From Epiperipatus broadwayi (Eukaryota > Onychophora > Udeonychophora > Euonychophora > Peripatidae), in assembly GCA_028023455.1 (NCBI GenBank), contig JAQFVV010000055.1, positions 5,300,030 to 5,364,029 of the forward strand: 64,000 nt of DNA, written 5' to 3'. Position numbers and translations under genes: made by a program. The notes below the pieces were generated by a model that searched no databases, had not been told where the DNA came from, and worked only from the letters and a program-made list of their open reading frames with translations. Below are positions 22,241 through 33,814 of this stretch, piece by piece (the first letter of the stretch is position 1; the number at the start of each line of letters is the position of its first letter).

Positions 22241-23402
22241 AGTAAGCTATAGCATTTATTATAATTTTATTTGTGGTTCAATTGGCATTTTATTAGTATT
22301 TGTTATGGATAATTCTTTTTCTTTTTTTTTTTAGTATTATGCTTTGTGTGTTTTCATAATACGTATATATGTATAATATGAAAATAGGATATTCTCCCTT
22401 TGGTTATAAAGCAAACAATAAAAAACAGGAGGCAACCACCTATCATTAAGCTTTTTTGATGTTTATATGTTTTCATTTCCTAACATTGGAAATTCAGAGT
22501 AATGTTAATATATTAGCCACAAAACTACGACAATAATAATTTTTAAATCCATAGTCAATTATACAAGGATGGAGATAACATTTCACTCTGAACAAATCTT
22601 GCTTTAACATTTGTCATATGAGGTATGATAGTTAATGTTGTTGATTACTTCAGAAATGATGAAGTAATTCTGCCTACATCTTGTGCTAAACCAGCATCTG
22701 TCAGTTGGCTCAGATCACCATTTCTTATACATATCTTTATCATTGTTCAGTGTATATAGATAGCCAATTACTCTTAATAGATATGTCAAGCTTACCAATT
22801 ACTCTTAATAGATATGTCAAGCTTACCACCCTCACAACTTTGATTATAGATTACCCAGTTATTGAATAATATTTCTGTAGTATTATTTTCACTATGCACT
22901 ATCATGCAAAGCAAAGACTGATTTCTATCTTCTTTTAACAGTATCTAGAGGAATGTAATCATAAGCATATGACCAAAGACATGAACAAATGTATGATCCC
23001 CAAGTTGCGCTCATCATTTGGTCTAGATCACAATCTTTTAAGGAATTCAATCTTCTAATATATGAGTAGAAACACTGAACTGTCTCTTAGAAAGTGCTTA
23101 GTAAAGTATGATTATAGATGTATATGTAGTATACGACTTCTAAATTGTAAACTATGACAATAGAAAGCTCGAAAGATTGATTTCGGTCACCTATACTAGG
23201 CTTATTTTATGTCTGATAGAATCTTATATATAATAAGATTTAATTAATTATGATTTATAATATTGAAATACAAGTATGATGTATATACTTAATCTAGATG
23301 TAATTAAAGAGGATTTGAACCCAGATTTTCAAGCTCCCTACAGTCATATACTCTATCGGATATAGCCAATACACATGACTATATATATGTGGAAAAGATA
23401 AA

Positions 23403-23460
23403 CGATTTCCAATATATATATTTCATGCTGAACCAGCACTCATCAGTTGGTCCGGATCAT
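23403..23460 (-). ncRNA. Type I hammerhead ribozyme (family 2), left arm
   Basis: Minus strand: CCAA/TTGG inner helix I (23450-23447 / 23412-23409), CTGATGA (23446-23440), helix II TGCTG/CAGCA with a GTT loop, GAAA (23424-23421), a short AT helix III, cleavage A at 23413. The outer helix ATGATC is kept on the 5' side, but its partner is partly mutated. Confidence 0.7.
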
Positions 23461-24230
23461 CATCTTCCACACACATATATAATCAGTGCTCGGTTTACAA
23501 TAAGATAGCAAATCGACATACTTTAATAGATAGGCTTCAATCCTCTCTACTCTCCAACTCCTCAGCCATCCAAGTCACTGAAAATCTGATATTGGAATGC
23601 TTAAAGCTCTAATGATGCCAATATATAGTCATGCTCATATTAAACTTAAGTCATTGCATGCAGAACCCTAATATGTCCATTTATATACACAGAAGAGAGA
23701 TGGACAGAATATGGGCTGAATATGTAATATTAAAATACAGGTATTATGTATATATTTAATCTAGATGGAATTAAAGGGGGTTTGAATCCAAACTTTCAAG
23801 CTTCCTACAGTCATCCATCCTATCCAATATAGCAGATACACATAATAAAATACATGTGAAAAAGATAAATGATCTCTATATGTATTTCATGTTGAACCAG
23901 AACTTATCAGTTGGTCCAGATCATCATCTCTGACACATATGTAATCAGCACTCAGTTTATATTAAGATAACAAATCTATATACTTTAATGGACAGGCTTC
24001 AATCTTCTCCACTCTTCACTCTTTAGCCATCCAGATCACTTAGAGTTAACATGGGTATGACTATAATATTGACATCCTCAAGGGATTTGAGCATTTCATT
24101 ATCAGATTTTTTGTGATCTGGATGGCTGAAGAGTTTGAGAATGGAGAGGATTGAAACCGGTCTAGTGAAGTACGTAGATTTGCTATCTTAATAGAAACTA
24201 AGCACTGATTATATATATGTGTAGGAGTTA

Positions 24231-24289
24231 ATGATTCAGACCAACTGATGAGTGCTGGTTCAGCATGAAATATGTATATTGGAGATCAT
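24231..24289 (+). ncRNA. Type I hammerhead ribozyme (family 2), right arm copy 1
   Basis: Plus strand: ATGATT (24231-24236) with GATCAT (24284-24289) as outer helix I, an internal loop, CCAA (24241-24244) with TTGG (24279-24282) as inner helix I. CTGATGA is at 24245-24251. Helix II is TGCTG/CAGCA with loop GTT, closed by G.U (24252-24266). GAAA is at 24267-24270 and the minimal helix III ATA/TAT runs to 24277. Predicted cleavage after A24278. All core residues are present. Confidence 0.8.
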
Positions 24290-25398
24290 TTATCTTTTTC
24301 ACATGTATATATATATGGTCATGTGCAATGGATAGAGTGGATGACTGTAGGGAGGTTGAAAGTCTGGGTTCAAATCATTACATCTAGCTTAAGTATATAA
24401 ATTATACCTGTATTTCAATATTACATATTCAATCCGTATTATGACCATCCCTCTTCTGTGTATTTAAATGGACATATTAGGGTCCTGCATGTGAGGGGTT
24501 AGATTGACTTAAGGTCAAAATGGGCATGACTATAATATTGTCATCATCAACGGCTTTGAGCATTCTGTTATCAGATTTTTCAATGATCTGGATGGCTAAA
24601 AGTTGGAGAGTGGAGAGAATTGAAGCCTATCCATTAAAGTATGTAGATTTGCTATCCTAATATAAACTGAGAACTGATTACATATATGTGTGGGAGATGA
24701 TCAACTGATGAGGGCCTGTTCAGCATGAAATGCGAATATTGGAGATTGTTTATCTTTTTCATATATATATAGTTATGGGTATCGGTTATATTGGATAGAA
24801 TGAATGACTGTAGGGAATTTGAAAGTTCTGGGTTCAAATTCACTTTAATTACATCTAGATTAAATATACACATTATACTTCTTTCAATATTACAAATCAT
24901 AATTAATTAAATCTTATTTTATATAAGATTCTATCCTACATAACATAAGCTTAGCATAGATGACAGAATCAGTGTTTTGAGCCCTCTGTTGTCATAGTTT
25001 ACACTTTAGAAGTCCTGTATTACATATACATTTGTAATCATACTTTACAAAGCACTTTCTAGGAGACAGTTCAGTGCTTCTATTCATACATAAGAAGATT
25101 GAATTTTTTAAGAGTTTGTGATGTGGACCAAACGATGAGCACAACTTGGGGATCATACATCTTTTTACGTCTTTGGTCATATGCTTATGATTACACGCCT
25201 CCAGATAGTGTTAAAAGTGGATAGAAATCAGTTTCTACCTTGCATGAGAATGGCATAGTGAAAATGATACGACAGAAATATTATTCAATAGCTGGATAAA
25301 CTCCAATCAAATTTGTGAGGGTAATAAATTTGACATATCAATTGAGTAATTGGCTATCTATATATACTGAACAATGATAAAAATATGTGTAAGAGATG

Positions 25399-25457
25399 GT
25401 GATCCGGGACAACTGATGAATGCTGGTTCGGCATGAAATATGTATATTGGAGATCAT
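25399..25457 (+). ncRNA. Type I hammerhead ribozyme (family 2), right arm copy 3
   Basis: Plus strand: GTGATC (25399-25404) pairs with GATCAT (25452-25457); CAA with TTG is the inner helix I. CTGATGA is at 25413-25419. Helix II ATGCTG/CGGCAT forms six pairs, its closing pair A-U where copy 1 has G.U. GAAA is at 25435-25438, cleavage after A25446. It is the best closed helix II of the family. It lies in the sense direction of syntaxin. Confidence 0.82.
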
Positions 25458-26096
25458 TTATCTTTTTTACATGTATATGGTCGTGGGTATTGGTTATATT
25501 GAATAGAGTGGGTTACTGAAGGGATTTTCAACGTCTAGGTTCAAATCCTCTTTAATTCTGATTTGTAATAAACAATATTTAAGGGCTTGACTCCGCTGAA
25601 GAAAGGTTTTTTTAAAAAAACTAGTATACTATAGCTTTATATTTTTATAGTTTATTATTCAAAAATCAAGATATTATATTGACATCTAATGATAGAATTG
25701 CTCCTAAAGCATCTAAGATATTATTCTCTATCTTCTTACAAAATATATGTTTTAACTCATTGATGTAATAATTTATTCAGTAATAAATAGAGTGATTATA
25801 TTTCATTCATAACTAGAATACATTGGTATATGTGTTTATTAATTGTATAAAAGTATAAATTTGAAATTTGTGTTACACCTATCACTTTCAAATAATTAAA
25901 ACATGTACCCCAAGCATATGTATCTATCTGCTAGACTGGCGAATACTGCCTTCTCCTTTGTTATAAAAAGCAACTCATTTAGTTATAGCATTATATAATA
26001 GTTGCTTTTAATGTATAGGGTATATGAGCACAGACTTTCACACGACCCACCACTCTCCACTCTATCTTGTAACACTGATACACTTGAACACATATA

Positions 26097-27062
26097 CACC
26101 TGGGTCTCTTTTTACGCGGATTTATTTAACGCGATTTTGAAGTTACGCGATTCACGGTTCTCCGGAAGTCGAACTCCGATAATGCGCTATTACTTTAAAT
26201 AATAAATTTCACGTACTTACGTCATATTGAAAGTAATAGCACATTATTGGAATTCGACTTTCATCTTAGTAATTTCAATATTTTCAGTGCTTTATAATAG
26301 TAAGATTTTATGCAATAATGAAATTAAAATCATGATTTCCACATTTTATGTATACACACATTAAATTTTACAAGATTATAATGTAAATTTGTTCAAACAT
26401 TGTGCGTGTTAATTTTGCATTTTAAATCACATTCTGTTTTTGCTTTTTAAAAAAGAACGTAATCAATTATTAATCATTTAGTGTCCGCAAGTTTATTTTT
26501 AAAAGGTGAGTAATAGCAGTGGGCACAATTAAAATTGAAAATTAAAAAATTAAAGACAAAAATAAGAATTTAATTTTTAGTTGTTAGATTAATTACTAAT
26601 TACGTTGTCACCAGAAAACCATTAACACAACATGAGAGTGACGTTGGCGCTAGTTGTATTTCCTCTTGTGAAGAATCTGATTTTTTACCAGTTTGCAAAC
26701 GAACCTGTTTATCGGCAAATGGCGATAATAATTAAAATGTGTATAAAAAAATGTAAATTACTGTAAATTATGCATAAAAATATATTGTTTTGAATAAAAT
26801 TAAATATTATAGTTAAAAAAAGTTTGTCTTGTATCAATTTTTTTCAAATTTGAAATTTTTTATTAGTCATATTTTATTTCCTTATTTTTTTTTTGCGCGA
26901 ATTTTAAAGTAATTTTACGTTGGTGCTTTGCTTTTACGCAATTTTTGAAAAATCACAGTCCGTATCCCCCTTTTTCAAGGGAAGTTATGTCTATTTTTGC
27001 GCGATTTTGTTTGCGCATGTTTTCTGAGGAACCTATCTATCGCGTAAAACGAGACCCAGGTG
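26097..27062. mobile_element. Tigger/pogo-like non-autonomous DNA transposon (TA target)
   Basis: Inverted ends CACCTGGGTCTC..TTTTACGCG at 26097 and the complement ending at 27062 differ by one base over about 22 bp. TA flanks each end (26095-26096 and 27063-27064). The related sequence at 27695-27712 has the same flanks without the element (CACATATATGTCG), proving the borders and the TA duplication. Repeated TTACGCGATT words near the ends recall pogo/Tigger termini. At 966 bp it has no transposase. Residue composition (CpG, GCG words) differs from its host repeat. Confidence 0.88.
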
Positions 27063-27064
27063 TA

Positions 27065-28040
27065 TGTCGAAAAGATAAATAATCACCAATATACGTATTT
27101 CATGCTTAACCAGCAATTATCATTTGGTCCAGATTATCATCTCTACATATATATGCAATAAGTGCTCAGATGTATATTAAGATAGCCAAGCTTTATACTT
27201 TAATGGACAGGCTTCAATCCACTCCACACTCCAACTCTTCAACTATTTATCCATTTGAAAATCTGATGATGGAACGCTCAAAGACCACCCTGAGGCCAGG
27301 ATTTCATCACACCCATGTTAACCTAAAGTCAATCTGACCCCTCATGTACAGGACATAATCCATTTAATACATATGAGGGATGAACAGACTTCTCTACTAT
27401 GTAATAACTGAAATAAAGGCTTATTATATACCTGAATCAATATATATATATATTTATAATAGAAGGGATTGTAAAAGACCCAGAAAGAGACCACATGTTA
27501 GATGGATGGATGTGGAGAAGAGAGGCTAAAGATCTGAGAAGATGGAGAAGAGAGGCTAAAGATTGGAGAAGTTGGATTGAACTTGGAGAGACCTTCATCC
27601 TGCAGTGGATTGATAATGGTTGATGATATAATATAGGGTATATGAGCACAGACTTTCACACGACCCACCACTGTAACTCATAACACTGATACCCTTGAGC
27701 ACATATATGTCGAAAAGATAAATAATCATCAATATACATATTTCATGGTAAACCAGCAATCATTTGACTTTAGGTTAACATGGGTGTGACGAGAATCTCG
27801 GCCTCAAGGTGGCCTTTGGGCATTCCATCATCAGATTTTCAATTGGATGGACGGTTGAAGAGTTGGAGTTTGGGGTGATTGAAGCCTATCCATTAAAGTA
27901 TGAAGATTGGGTATCATAATATTGGCGATTATTTATCTTTTCGAGATATATGTGTTCAATTGTATCAGTGTTATGAGATAAAGTGGAGGGTGGTGGGTCG
28001 TGTAAAAGTCTGTGCTCATATACCCTATATATTACATATA
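27065..28040. repeat. Further hammerhead family 2 inverted repeat, ribozymes decayed
   Basis: The unit at 27065-27400 (minus ribozyme, core mutated to ATGATAA near 27130) is inverted against 27765-27960. The GTATATGAGCACAGAC... block at 26020-26090 and 27637-27720 is inverted at 27950-28035. The minus copy near 27740 lacks its 5' half. An RTE fragment is inserted at 27455-27630. Confidence 0.7.
27455..27630 (+). pseudogene. RTE-like LINE 3' fragment with internal duplication
   Basis: It encodes the KRPRKRPHVRWMDVEK- and RREAKDWRSWIELGETFILQ-like end seen at 21200-21360. The GAGAAGAGAGGCTAAAGAT segment is tandemly duplicated. It ends GATTGATAATGGTTGATGAT. Confidence 0.65.
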
Positions 28041-29280
28041 TTGATACAGGTATATAATAAGCCTGTATTTCAATTATTAAATAGGTGTTTTTAATAAATT
28101 GAAGTCTGATTATATAAGATAAAAGCAGATATATTAACGGAATCTGAATTGTATTTAATGGTGTTTCGATTTACTATTGGACTAATACCTTCTTTCATAA
28201 TGAGCTTTCTATCACTTGACAAAGTAAAGACAAATTCAATTTTTTACAATATCATTTTCAAAATTTTTTTTTTTTACTTTCTATCAGTGCATTCCTTCTC
28301 AAAGATCCACCATGTGCATCAACACATTCTCTTTCACTATGATGCATTTTGCAAACAACCTTTACCTTTCAGGTGAGATAAAGATATGAAGTATCTGAGT
28401 CTCTAGTCTTATAGCTCAATATTTCTCCATTATATCACCCAGGCAAAATAGGGAATGGTTTATAACCTTTTAACATCTTGTGGAAGGATGAACCATAATC
28501 ACGCTGGTATATTTTCAAGATTTGTTTTTATCAGATCACTTTTCGTCTTAACTCTTTTGCAGATATTCAAAAGCGCAAAAAGTCAGAGAATGTTTTTTTC
28601 ACTGCACATGCATTCCATCAACCGCCTTTGCTCATCAGGTGAGGTAGATGTATCAAACACTTGTATCCCCACGCCCATACTGGCAGTCGATATTTCTATA
28701 TCAGACCACTCTCATGCTTATTCCAAATTTTTTAAATATAAATTTTATCAATTTGTCTTTCCCTAACTTTCTTCCGTTTAAATGTTACCTGTCTACATAG
28801 TTTACTTATTGATTGATATTCAATTCCTGCACTTTTTCTTCTTCAGAACTTTAAACTTTTATAGTTTTCAATTATTTTATCCAGCTTTCCAGGGAAAAAA
28901 AAATACCGTATATAGATTTAAGATTTCTGTCAGTGTGCTTTAAATTTTTGCTAATCGTTGTTTTAACTCGTGCGCAGTTACTGTTACGCAAGTTGAATAC
29001 TAATTACTCCCCCGCCCCTTCCCAACTTAATATTTTTATCAGCGGTTGCTTAGTAGATCTGATATATTAAAATGGTGTGGTAATGTTAAACATATGTATC
29101 TAAAAGTACTATAAAAATTCTAATCTGTTTGAGATTCTTTTATGTTAAAAATTTTAATCACTGCTAATATTTTTGGTGATCCCTGTTAAATAATATATAT
29201 ATTGAGAAGTTTAAATATATATATAAAAGAATGTTATAGCTTTGAATTTTCAATATTCGAATAGGAAATAATTTTATTTC

Positions 29281-29329
29281 TAAATAGATATAAGCATTGT
29301 CTTATTTCTAAATAGATATAAGCATTGTC
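29281..29329 (+). repeat. Tandem duplication of a 26-bp unit
   Basis: ATTTCTAAATAGATATAAGC plus ATTGTC is repeated twice in direct succession. Confidence 0.8.
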
Positions 29330-29425
29330 CTATATGTCGTAATGTAGTGGTAAAGTAGAGAACTTTAGAGTTCAGGATTCGTGGATCTTATACCAGCCTC
29401 TTCACTTCAAAGTGTTGAACTTCCG
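29330..29425 (+). repeat. Possible tRNA-derived SINE relic
   Basis: GTAATGTAGTGGTAAAGTAGAGAAC resembles a box A region, and GATTCGTGGATCTTATACCAG a decayed box B. Weak; no tail or duplication found. Confidence 0.35.
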
Positions 29426-29523
29426 AATAACTGATTAGTTTACTATTATTTAAACCATTAAGAAAACATTTCTATTAATTTGAGTCATTGCTAAAGCTAG
29501 CATAATGCTTTTTTTTAAAAAAA

Positions 29524-29546
29524 AACAACAACAACAACAACAAACA
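29524..29546 (+). repeat. (CAA)n microsatellite
   Basis: About seven CAA/ACAAAC repeats. Confidence 0.8.
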
Positions 29547-30056
29547 AACTATTATCTATAATGCTTTTTATTAAATAAGGTATATATTTATAAACCGTAC
29601 ATTTTTCAATTCAGAAGTCATTGCTTATTCCTATCAATAATTTATGTATTTTTCTTATCATAATTTTTCCATTAAATCTTTTTTTAAATTAAAAATAATA
29701 ATAATCAGAAAGATATCTGATAATATGAAACTGTAGATTTATAATTGTCTATTATATTTTGAACAATTTAGGTGTTATTTTATAACCGCTTGATGTTCTT
29801 CCGATTAAGCACCATCTCTTTTCCAGATTCTAACTAATATTTGCTAATATATTAAAAAGCAAATTTTACCACGCCACTTTTCAAACTTTGATAATCTTTA
29901 TCTTTTATAAACATAGTATTTAACACATTTTTTTTTTTTTACATAAAAAAAAAAGTTTATTTAAAAAAGGAAATTAAAAAAAAAAAAATTCTGTAGGAAG
30001 CTAAAAAGAAAAGTCAGCATTGTAATATGTAAGAACTCAAAACTAATTTAATTAAT

Positions 30057-30625
30057 CGTCAAAATATATGTGCACATACCACGTGGCGCACCCAACTTGG
30101 CTTGTACTTTATATATTTAATTATCAGAATATATATGCACGTCACACATACATGCCCCATTGTTTGTACTTTATATATTTAATCAGGCAGAATCTATGTG
30201 CATATCGCGCACACACACAACATGGTTGTGATTTATATGTTTAATCAGAATATATGTGCACACTACACACACACAGTACATGGTTTGTATTTGATATATT
30301 TAATCATCAGAATATATGTGCACGCACACCCACACAACATGGTTTGTATTTGATATATTGAATCCACACGTACACACAACATGGTTTGTACTTTATATAT
30401 TTAATCATCAGAATATATGTACATAAGCACACACAACATGGTTTGTACTTTATATTTTAATCAGACAGAATATATGTTCACATTACACACACACACATGG
30501 TTTGTACTTTATATATTTAATCAGACAGAATATATGGGCACACCACACACACACATGCAACATGGTTTGTACTTTATATATTTAATCATCAGAATATATA
30601 TGCACGCAGACATATGTTTGATTTG
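30057..30625 (+). repeat. Minisatellite, about nine units of about 60 bp
   Basis: Each unit reads roughly TTTAATCATCAGAATATATG, then TGCACACCACACACAC, then ACATGGTTTGTACTTTATAT. Phases recur near 30115, 30175, 30236, 30296, 30355, 30397, 30455, 30515 and 30575. Units vary in the CA-rich part. The alternating purine-pyrimidine CACACA and ATATGTGCAC runs are unusual for the surrounding intron. Confidence 0.9.
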
Positions 30626-30727
30626 TATTTATTTTATAGACTTTTACTAAAGCCATAATAGAAAGTATACAATTTTTATTGAGGCAATAATTTTTAGAGT
30701 AAGGAAACAGCTTTTTTTAACTATATA

Positions 30728-31101
30728 GGGAGTGTCAGTAAAAAGATGACTGGTGACTGATTCTCTAAGCTGCCTGCAGCGCCATCTCTGAATCAGTGCG
30801 AGTGTTACATAGCAACATACTTCTGCTATTTACAAAAATTTTAAAGTGTTAGTGTGACTGAATCATAAGTTACAATTTAAAATATGATGGTATGTTTCAT
30901 ATTTTAACTCATGACGGAACAACATGCTAAAAACTGCTACTGAAACATTTGAAATGATTCTGTGGCAATGAAGCCATGGGTTGTTTTTTAATTGATTTCC
31001 AAGATTTTATGATGGCAGGAGAGTCTTGGAAGATGATTGACAAATATATGAAATACACTGTCACAGTTCATATGATAACTTGTGATTCTGACACTCTAGG
31101 G
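30728..31101 (+). mobile_element. Internally deleted mariner-like element
   Basis: Left end GGGAGTGTCAGTAAAAAG and right end CTGACACTCTAGGG are near-inverted. Inside, residues like KTATETFEMI, CGNEAMG and AGESWKMID follow the N-terminal helix-turn-helix part of mariner transposases (GNEAMGRTQVFEWH- and GRESLEDD-like). The catalytic D,D,D part is missing. Non-functional. Confidence 0.65.
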
Positions 31102-31325
31102 ATTTAAAATTTTGTGATGAATAGTTAAACTAATATTACTATATAATAAATGGGTTGATTCAGAAATGATACTGCAAGCAGCTTGGGTATAGAATCACTC
31201 ACTTTTTCTCCTGGGTCATTGTTTATATTTAGGTATAAAAATGTGGTTAATAACAAGATTTTTAATTAATAGGAGAAAATTGTTTTGAAAGATAATTGTA
31301 GAGCATTGATGATTTGATATATATA

Positions 31326-32212
31326 TGAGGGGGGAACCCAAAAATAACCGCAATCGTTTTCTGGTTTGGCACCTGTTGTAGTATATACTTCTGCTGTTAT
31401 ATATTTCTTGCAGGAAATCCTTCTGCATCAATCTGTCAAATGACATCACCGTGTAAAATTATGGGGTCATGTATTACATTTTTTTGTAAAGTGTGTTTCG
31501 CATATTTGTCAATTTTTTTATAATGACTAAAAAGTTCGAACTGTGGTGTTTTGTTTATAGAAAATGGCAAGGGAACAGTAGTAATGCTTGAAACAGATTA
31601 TAAGCAAGCTGATCTTGTAAAAACCCAAGTTTATGAGTGATTTAATTGAAATGTTAAATTTGCCACGTCCCTAAAAATTGCTTGGCATGTGAAGTCCAAA
31701 ATCAAAACAATGTTGTTGTTTTTGTTTTTTTTTATGCAAATGCATTTTCTCTCAAATTTAGTTTGTAATCGTCAGACATCTTATCTGCAAGTTCTGAAAC
31801 ATTTATGTGATGTGGAAAAACATGAATATCTTACTTTTGTGACAAAAAAAACAATGCATGCTCCACCCCAACAAAGTGTCATCTCTCAAAGCCTTGACTG
31901 TGAAACACGTTTTAATTAAAATCAGCATGACCCACTTATCTATCGGCCATATTTGCTTGATCTCACTTCGTGCAATTTTTTTTTTAATCTCTTGAATGAA
32001 AAAATTACTCGACTTAGTAAGTGGTGGGAAAAGCAAGACACGTTAAAAGGCATCACTTTGCAAATATTTCCGAATTACTTTGAAAAATGAAAAACATGTT
32101 TAGATTCGTATATTGCATCAAATGTATAGTAATTTGAGAGAGATCAAATTTATAACACTTAAAAATAAGCAATTTTTATTCTAAAATTTCGGTTACTTTT
32201 GGGTACCCCTTA
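31326..32212 (+). pseudogene. Decayed mariner transposon with transposase relic
   Basis: The inverted ends (GGGGGGAACCCAAAAATAACCG at the left; the right end reads as AAGGGGTACCCAAAAGTAACCG on the other strand) border 887 bp. From about 31523 the plus strand shows ENGKGTVVMLETDYKQADLV (31558-31617) with KTQVYE after it, then KSKIKTMLLL (31692), YLQVLKHLCDVE, MHAPPQQS (for the HHDNAPAH catalytic block) and RPYLLDLTSCNFFF (for PYSPDLAPCDFFLF). Together these are a mariner-family transposase in order, broken by stops and frameshifts and lacking its catalytic aspartates in places. It lies 225 bp after another mariner relic of a different subtype. Confidence 0.8.
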
Positions 32213-32234
32213 TATTAACATTTAGGAACTTGGT

Positions 32235-32390
32235 TTATATTAAATGTTTGCCTGAAGGTTTATGATGGTGGCCTATATGTTGGACTATTTCTTTCATCGA
32301 ACATTAAATCATGAGTGTAATTGGAAAATTTAAGTTTAAATAGAAAATTCATAATTTAATGTTAGATGGTGGAAGTGGTCCAATGTAATA
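32235..32390. repeat. Fragment of the TGGACTATTTC foldback family
   Basis: GCCTGAAGGTTTATGATGGT and TGTTGGACTATTTC at the left are inverted against GGTGGAAGTGGTCCAATGTA at the right. Same family as 21757-22240 and 57848-58200. Confidence 0.6.
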
Positions 32391-33814
32391 AATAAAATTA
32401 GTTGGTACTTCAGTATAAAAATACATCAGTGGGATAATACTTATCATCTTAATCTTTTTTCTTATTCCTACAGATAGACTCCTGTAGAAATAGTAAAGAG
32501 TATTTGGTTAAAAGTTGATGTCAATTTCATAAGTTGTGGAAAAAGTGTCATAATTTGTTTAGATGTTAAAGCACTAGTCGTCAATAAACTGAGAAAACTG
32601 TTCAAAACATCTGGTTTATTTAATATTTTAAGATCAACACTTTTAAAGATGATGACCGCATTCACTAAAGATTGAGAAATTCCACCTACTATCGCCACTT
32701 ATAGCTAGTAGCTAAGGTTCACTGTGACTTGCAGTGGATATTGTGAAAGATTGTAATGAAAAGAAAAAAACTTGGCAAAAAAAATTAACTGCAGAGCATT
32801 TACGAAAATCATTTGATGAAAGCAGGACATTTATAGCTGAGCTGCCATTTTAAAGCCACCGGTCTGATATTAATGCTATGAACCAGAAGAAATGGTATTG
32901 TGATCATAAAATCTGATGGGACACTTGTGATATGGTCACACTTTTTCCAGTTATTGGAAGAGTATCGTTTGACAGCCATAGCAAAGGGTTTATCAGTAGG
33001 CTACTATTTTCCATTGGGAAATGTGATTTTGGAACTACCATTATTTGGATAACCTTAATTTGTTAGTCCAACAGAGCATTATTATTTTGCGTAGATTATC
33101 ACCGCTGATCTTGGAACTGTCATGGTTTAAATAATCATATTGTAATTTCCTGGAGCATTGTTATTCTGTAGGGTATTAGAACATGTAAGAGCAGATTCAC
33201 CTCACAGTGTAAAAATCATCTTCATACAGAAAGGCATTTTAAAATTAATTTGAGAAACATGAGGATGATGTAATGCATAATTCATGGCATCCTCATTCAT
33301 CTGATTTAAATATTTTGGTAACGCTTTCTTGGACTTTTTTTGCTTTAATTAGGATTTTTTAGTTAGTTTTGATTGGTAATCATTCGTTTTTCTCAGAGTC
33401 ATCCATGTGCAAAGTAATAACGTTTTTTAAACAATTTTACTAGCAATGACATTACTTCTATTTGGGCAGTAAAGTACTAAGTGTCTATTAAAATTTGGTA
33501 ACGTTTTATACAAAAGTACTTAATATTTCACTCCATTCTTTGTGAAAAATAATTAGAAGAATAACAATTAATTCAGTTTTTTTGTTATATTATTAAAAAG
33601 AAATGAAAAATGTAAGAAAAGATTTGTTTCAGTATTGAAATCAGATAATACTCCAAATAAGTCATATTATAAGTTTTGTTAATAATTGCAAGAGCTTATT
33701 ATTTTTAATTAGTTGTTTGGCATCTGTTACTTTTTTTTAACAAGACAAGTACTTCCCTGGTAAAAAATAAAGCAAAAAAATATTCCCTGACCCCTTATTC
33801 TACCCAATGCTTTA

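Larger units (their letters stand above)
22685..25457. repeat. 2.7-kb palindrome made of hammerhead family 2 units
   Basis: Left arm 22685-24038 and right arm 24113-25457 are inverted, with a loop of about 74 bp, and can be followed base by base for most of their length. Each arm contains head-to-tail units: ribozyme cores at 23446 and 23910 (minus, 464 bp apart) and at 24245, 24705 and 25413 (plus, 460 and 708 bp apart). Unit landmarks include TTAATGGACAGGCTTCAATC and CACATATATAATCAG. There is no ORF. A transcript through it would form kilobase-scale double-stranded RNA. Confidence 0.85.

Noticed and set aside
24125-24160. CTGAAGA followed by a 20-nt spacer and GAAACCGGTC on the plus strand, looking like another hammerhead
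   Set aside because: The spacer is polypurine and cannot form helix II, helix I flanks do not pair, and sister copies (24600, 27870) read GAAGCC instead of GAAACC. The match is chance within the family 2 unit.
28149-28766. ORFs of 75 and 103 codons that might be LINE endonuclease
   Set aside because: A lone ISDHS-like string is not enough, and no other endonuclease motif is in order.
30057-30625. CRISPR-like regular repeats
   Set aside because: Units are contiguous and diverged, without unique spacers, and the DNA is animal. It is a minisatellite.
32460-33340. Tc1-like transposase remnant (WPHSSDLN-like residues near 33290)
   Set aside because: Only one short motif resembles the family. 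No terminal repeats or further catalytic motifs were found.
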